A stretch of DNA of 6,147 nucleotides. Origin: an uncultured Lachnospiraceae bacterium (GTDB lineage: Bacteria; Bacillota_A; Clostridia; Lachnospirales; Lachnospiraceae). The stretch covers positions 1 through 6,147 of the forward strand of contig CADBNG010000185.1 in assembly GCA_902795985.1 (NCBI GenBank), read 5' to 3'. This document shows, in pieces, positions 5,159-6,147 of this stretch (its first letter is position 1; each line of letters starts with the position of its first letter). The position numbers and the translations under genes were made by a program. The notes below the pieces were generated by a model that ran no database searches, was not told the DNA's origin, and saw only the letters and a program-made list of their open reading frames with translations.

Positions 5159-5671
5159 GTGGATCTTGAAAAAAAGTATCTTCTGCGTCTTCCCGACGAG
5201 AATAAGATCATGACAAAAGATGAGCTGGTAGCCGCCATTAAGGACATCTTAAAGGATCATCCCAGCGAATATATGAACGGATTCCGTGTATGGTATGAAG
5301 GCTTTGAAGGCTGCGGAATGCCGGGCACAGATGTTTATGAAGTCATCATCGAGACGATGCGTTCCATGACAGACGACTGGAAGGACATCGGACCGATGCG
5401 CTGGGAAAAATACGGCGTCGTAAATCCCAGCTTCCTCAACCTTAATTATGATAAGGCAGCCAAGTTCGATGCGAACGGCAACTTCATGCTTCAGCATAAG
5501 TTCCATCTTGGCGCGCATTATCAGGGACCGGACGGAAGAGTCTTCTGGATTCCGGTCATGGAAGATTTCAACATGCGCGGATTTGAGCGCAAGGACGGCA
5601 AATATGTCGGCACAATGGTTGAGATCGATGCCCGCGGTGAATATGCCAGCCAGATGGTTGAGGTTAAATAA
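5159..5671 (+). CDS. Hypothetical protein, 170 aa, GTG start
   Basis: I do not recognise this protein. Translation starts at GTG (5159), eight bases after AAGGAGG. The nearby ATG at 5152 is followed at once by TAA and cannot be used. The product is soluble and rich in aromatic residues. A helix (about 19-35, TKDELVAAIKDILKDHP) is followed by FRVWYEGFEGCGMPGTDVYE and a second helix, then a beta-rich C-terminal half with NFMLQHKFHLGAHYQGPDGR (108-127) and FWIPVMEDFNMRGFERKDGK (129-148). Histidines H113, H116 and H120 lie close together. The only cysteine is C52. The many Trp, Tyr and Phe in a strand-rich half could line a pocket for a small aromatic ligand, but no family signature supports that. 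It sits 11 bases before the molybdoenzyme gene, making it a candidate dedicated partner or chaperone. It does not look like a TorD-type chaperone. Confidence 0.82.
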   Translation: MDLEKKYLLRLPDENKIMTKDELVAAIKDILKDHPSEYMNGFRVWYEGFEGCGMPGTDVYEVIIETMRSMTDDWKDIGPMRWEKYGVVNPSFLNLNYDKAAKFDANGNFMLQHKFHLGAHYQGPDGRVFWIPVMEDFNMRGFERKDGKYVGTMVEIDARGEYASQMVEVK

Positions 5672-5682
5672 GGAGAGAGGAT

Positions 5683-6147
5683 ATGGCAGAAAGAATTGTT
5701 CTCAGCTCTGCTGAGCGTCCGAAAGAAAAAATCACACACAGTATCTGTGTAGGCGGTCCTCTTACCATTCATACAGTTGATGGTGTGATCCGCCGTGTCC
5801 GTCCTGTTGTTTTCCAGGACGACGATCCCGCCGGCTGGGTTATCAAAGCCCGCGGCAAGCAGTACACCCCGCAGCGTAAGATGACGATGTCCCTTCTCGG
5901 CTACTGCGAGAAAGACCGTACCTACGCTTACGACCGTCTGAAATACCCGATGATCCGTGAGGACTTCGTGGAAACTCCCGACGGAAAGAACCGTAACACC
6001 GAGAACCGTGGTAAGTCCGGCTACCGCCGCGCTTCCTGGGACGAGGCTTTAAGCCTGGTCGCCAGAGAGATCAAGCGTCTGCAGAGAACCTACGGCAAAG
6101 AGACGATTACCGCCTGCACCTCCTCCCACCATTCCTGGGGCCTGGTA
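5683..6147 (+). CDS. Molybdopterin oxidoreductase, transhydroxylase large-subunit-like (5' part)
   Basis: The first 155 codons of a larger gene that continues past the window. The sequence resembles the N-terminus of the pyrogallol-phloroglucinol transhydroxylase large subunit, a cytoplasmic DMSO-reductase-superfamily enzyme carrying bis-molybdopterin guanine dinucleotide. Supporting landmarks are HTVDGVIRRVRPV (30-42), GWVIKARGKQYTPQRK (51-66), LKYPMIREDF (86-95), RRASWDEALSLVAREI (115-130) and SSHHSWG (147-153). As I recall that family, the first His of SSHHxWG is a catalytic residue (His144 in the Pelobacter enzyme), here H149. The serine molybdenum ligand should lie about 30 residues beyond the window. 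There is no N-terminal four-cysteine Fe-S motif and no Tat signal, as in that clade. AGGAG lies seven bases before the ATG. Codons are strongly biased (about ten of seventeen arginines are CGT), implying high expression. The substrate is unproven. A ferredoxin-like small subunit would be expected downstream. Confidence 0.88.
   Translation, partial: MAERIVLSSAERPKEKITHSICVGGPLTIHTVDGVIRRVRPVVFQDDDPAGWVIKARGKQYTPQRKMTMSLLGYCEKDRTYAYDRLKYPMIREDFVETPDGKNRNTENRGKSGYRRASWDEALSLVAREIKRLQRTYGKETITACTSSHHSWGLV

Overview
The window looks like chromosomal DNA from an anaerobic Firmicute, most likely a gut- or rumen-type Clostridia/Lachnospiraceae. The basis is near-universal AGGAGG ribosome binding sites, housekeeping-type promoters close to TTGACA-N17-TATAAT, a roughly even base composition, and the gene content: an iron-sulfur Old Yellow Enzyme and a molybdopterin hydroxytransferase-like enzyme. 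The genus cannot be fixed from the sequence alone.

Layout. Positions 2-255 hold three imperfect copies of an 84-bp tandem repeat. A short minus-strand gene for a possible 51-residue membrane peptide follows (308-463). The next ~400 bases are gene-poor, with one perfect hairpin (546-575), and end in a terminator-like hairpin (840-872). From there a clear promoter (870-898) drives a 654-residue FMN/Fe-S/FAD ene-reductase of the 2,4-dienoyl-CoA reductase/BaiCD-BaiH type (950-2914). A compound set of inverted repeats and an intrinsic terminator (2951-3037) closes that unit. A small VOC/glyoxalase-fold protein (3107-3499) has its own promoter, and an 11-bp inverted repeat could hide its ribosome binding site on read-through RNA.

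The second half is an operon. It starts from a perfect-consensus promoter (TTGACA-N17-TATAAT, 3626-3654) whose -35 lies inside a perfect 12-bp palindrome, with a second inverted repeat upstream. Six tightly packed genes follow: an unrecognised 143-residue protein, an unrecognised 65-residue protein, a Nudix-fold protein with a degenerate Nudix box and an HxxHxxHxxH ladder, an unrecognised 98-residue protein, an unrecognised 170-residue protein (GTG start), and the first 155 residues of a molybdopterin oxidoreductase resembling the large subunit of pyrogallol-phloroglucinol transhydroxylase. The last gene runs off the window edge.

Interpretation. The operon probably makes a cytoplasmic molybdenum enzyme acting on a polyhydroxylated aromatic or related compound. 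The five small upstream genes are candidate accessory, maturation or substrate-handling proteins. I do not recognise four of them, and their fixed linkage to a transhydroxylase-like enzyme is the most promising undescribed system here. The ene-reductase and VOC genes are separate transcription units. They could belong to the same aromatic/enone metabolism, but only proximity supports that.
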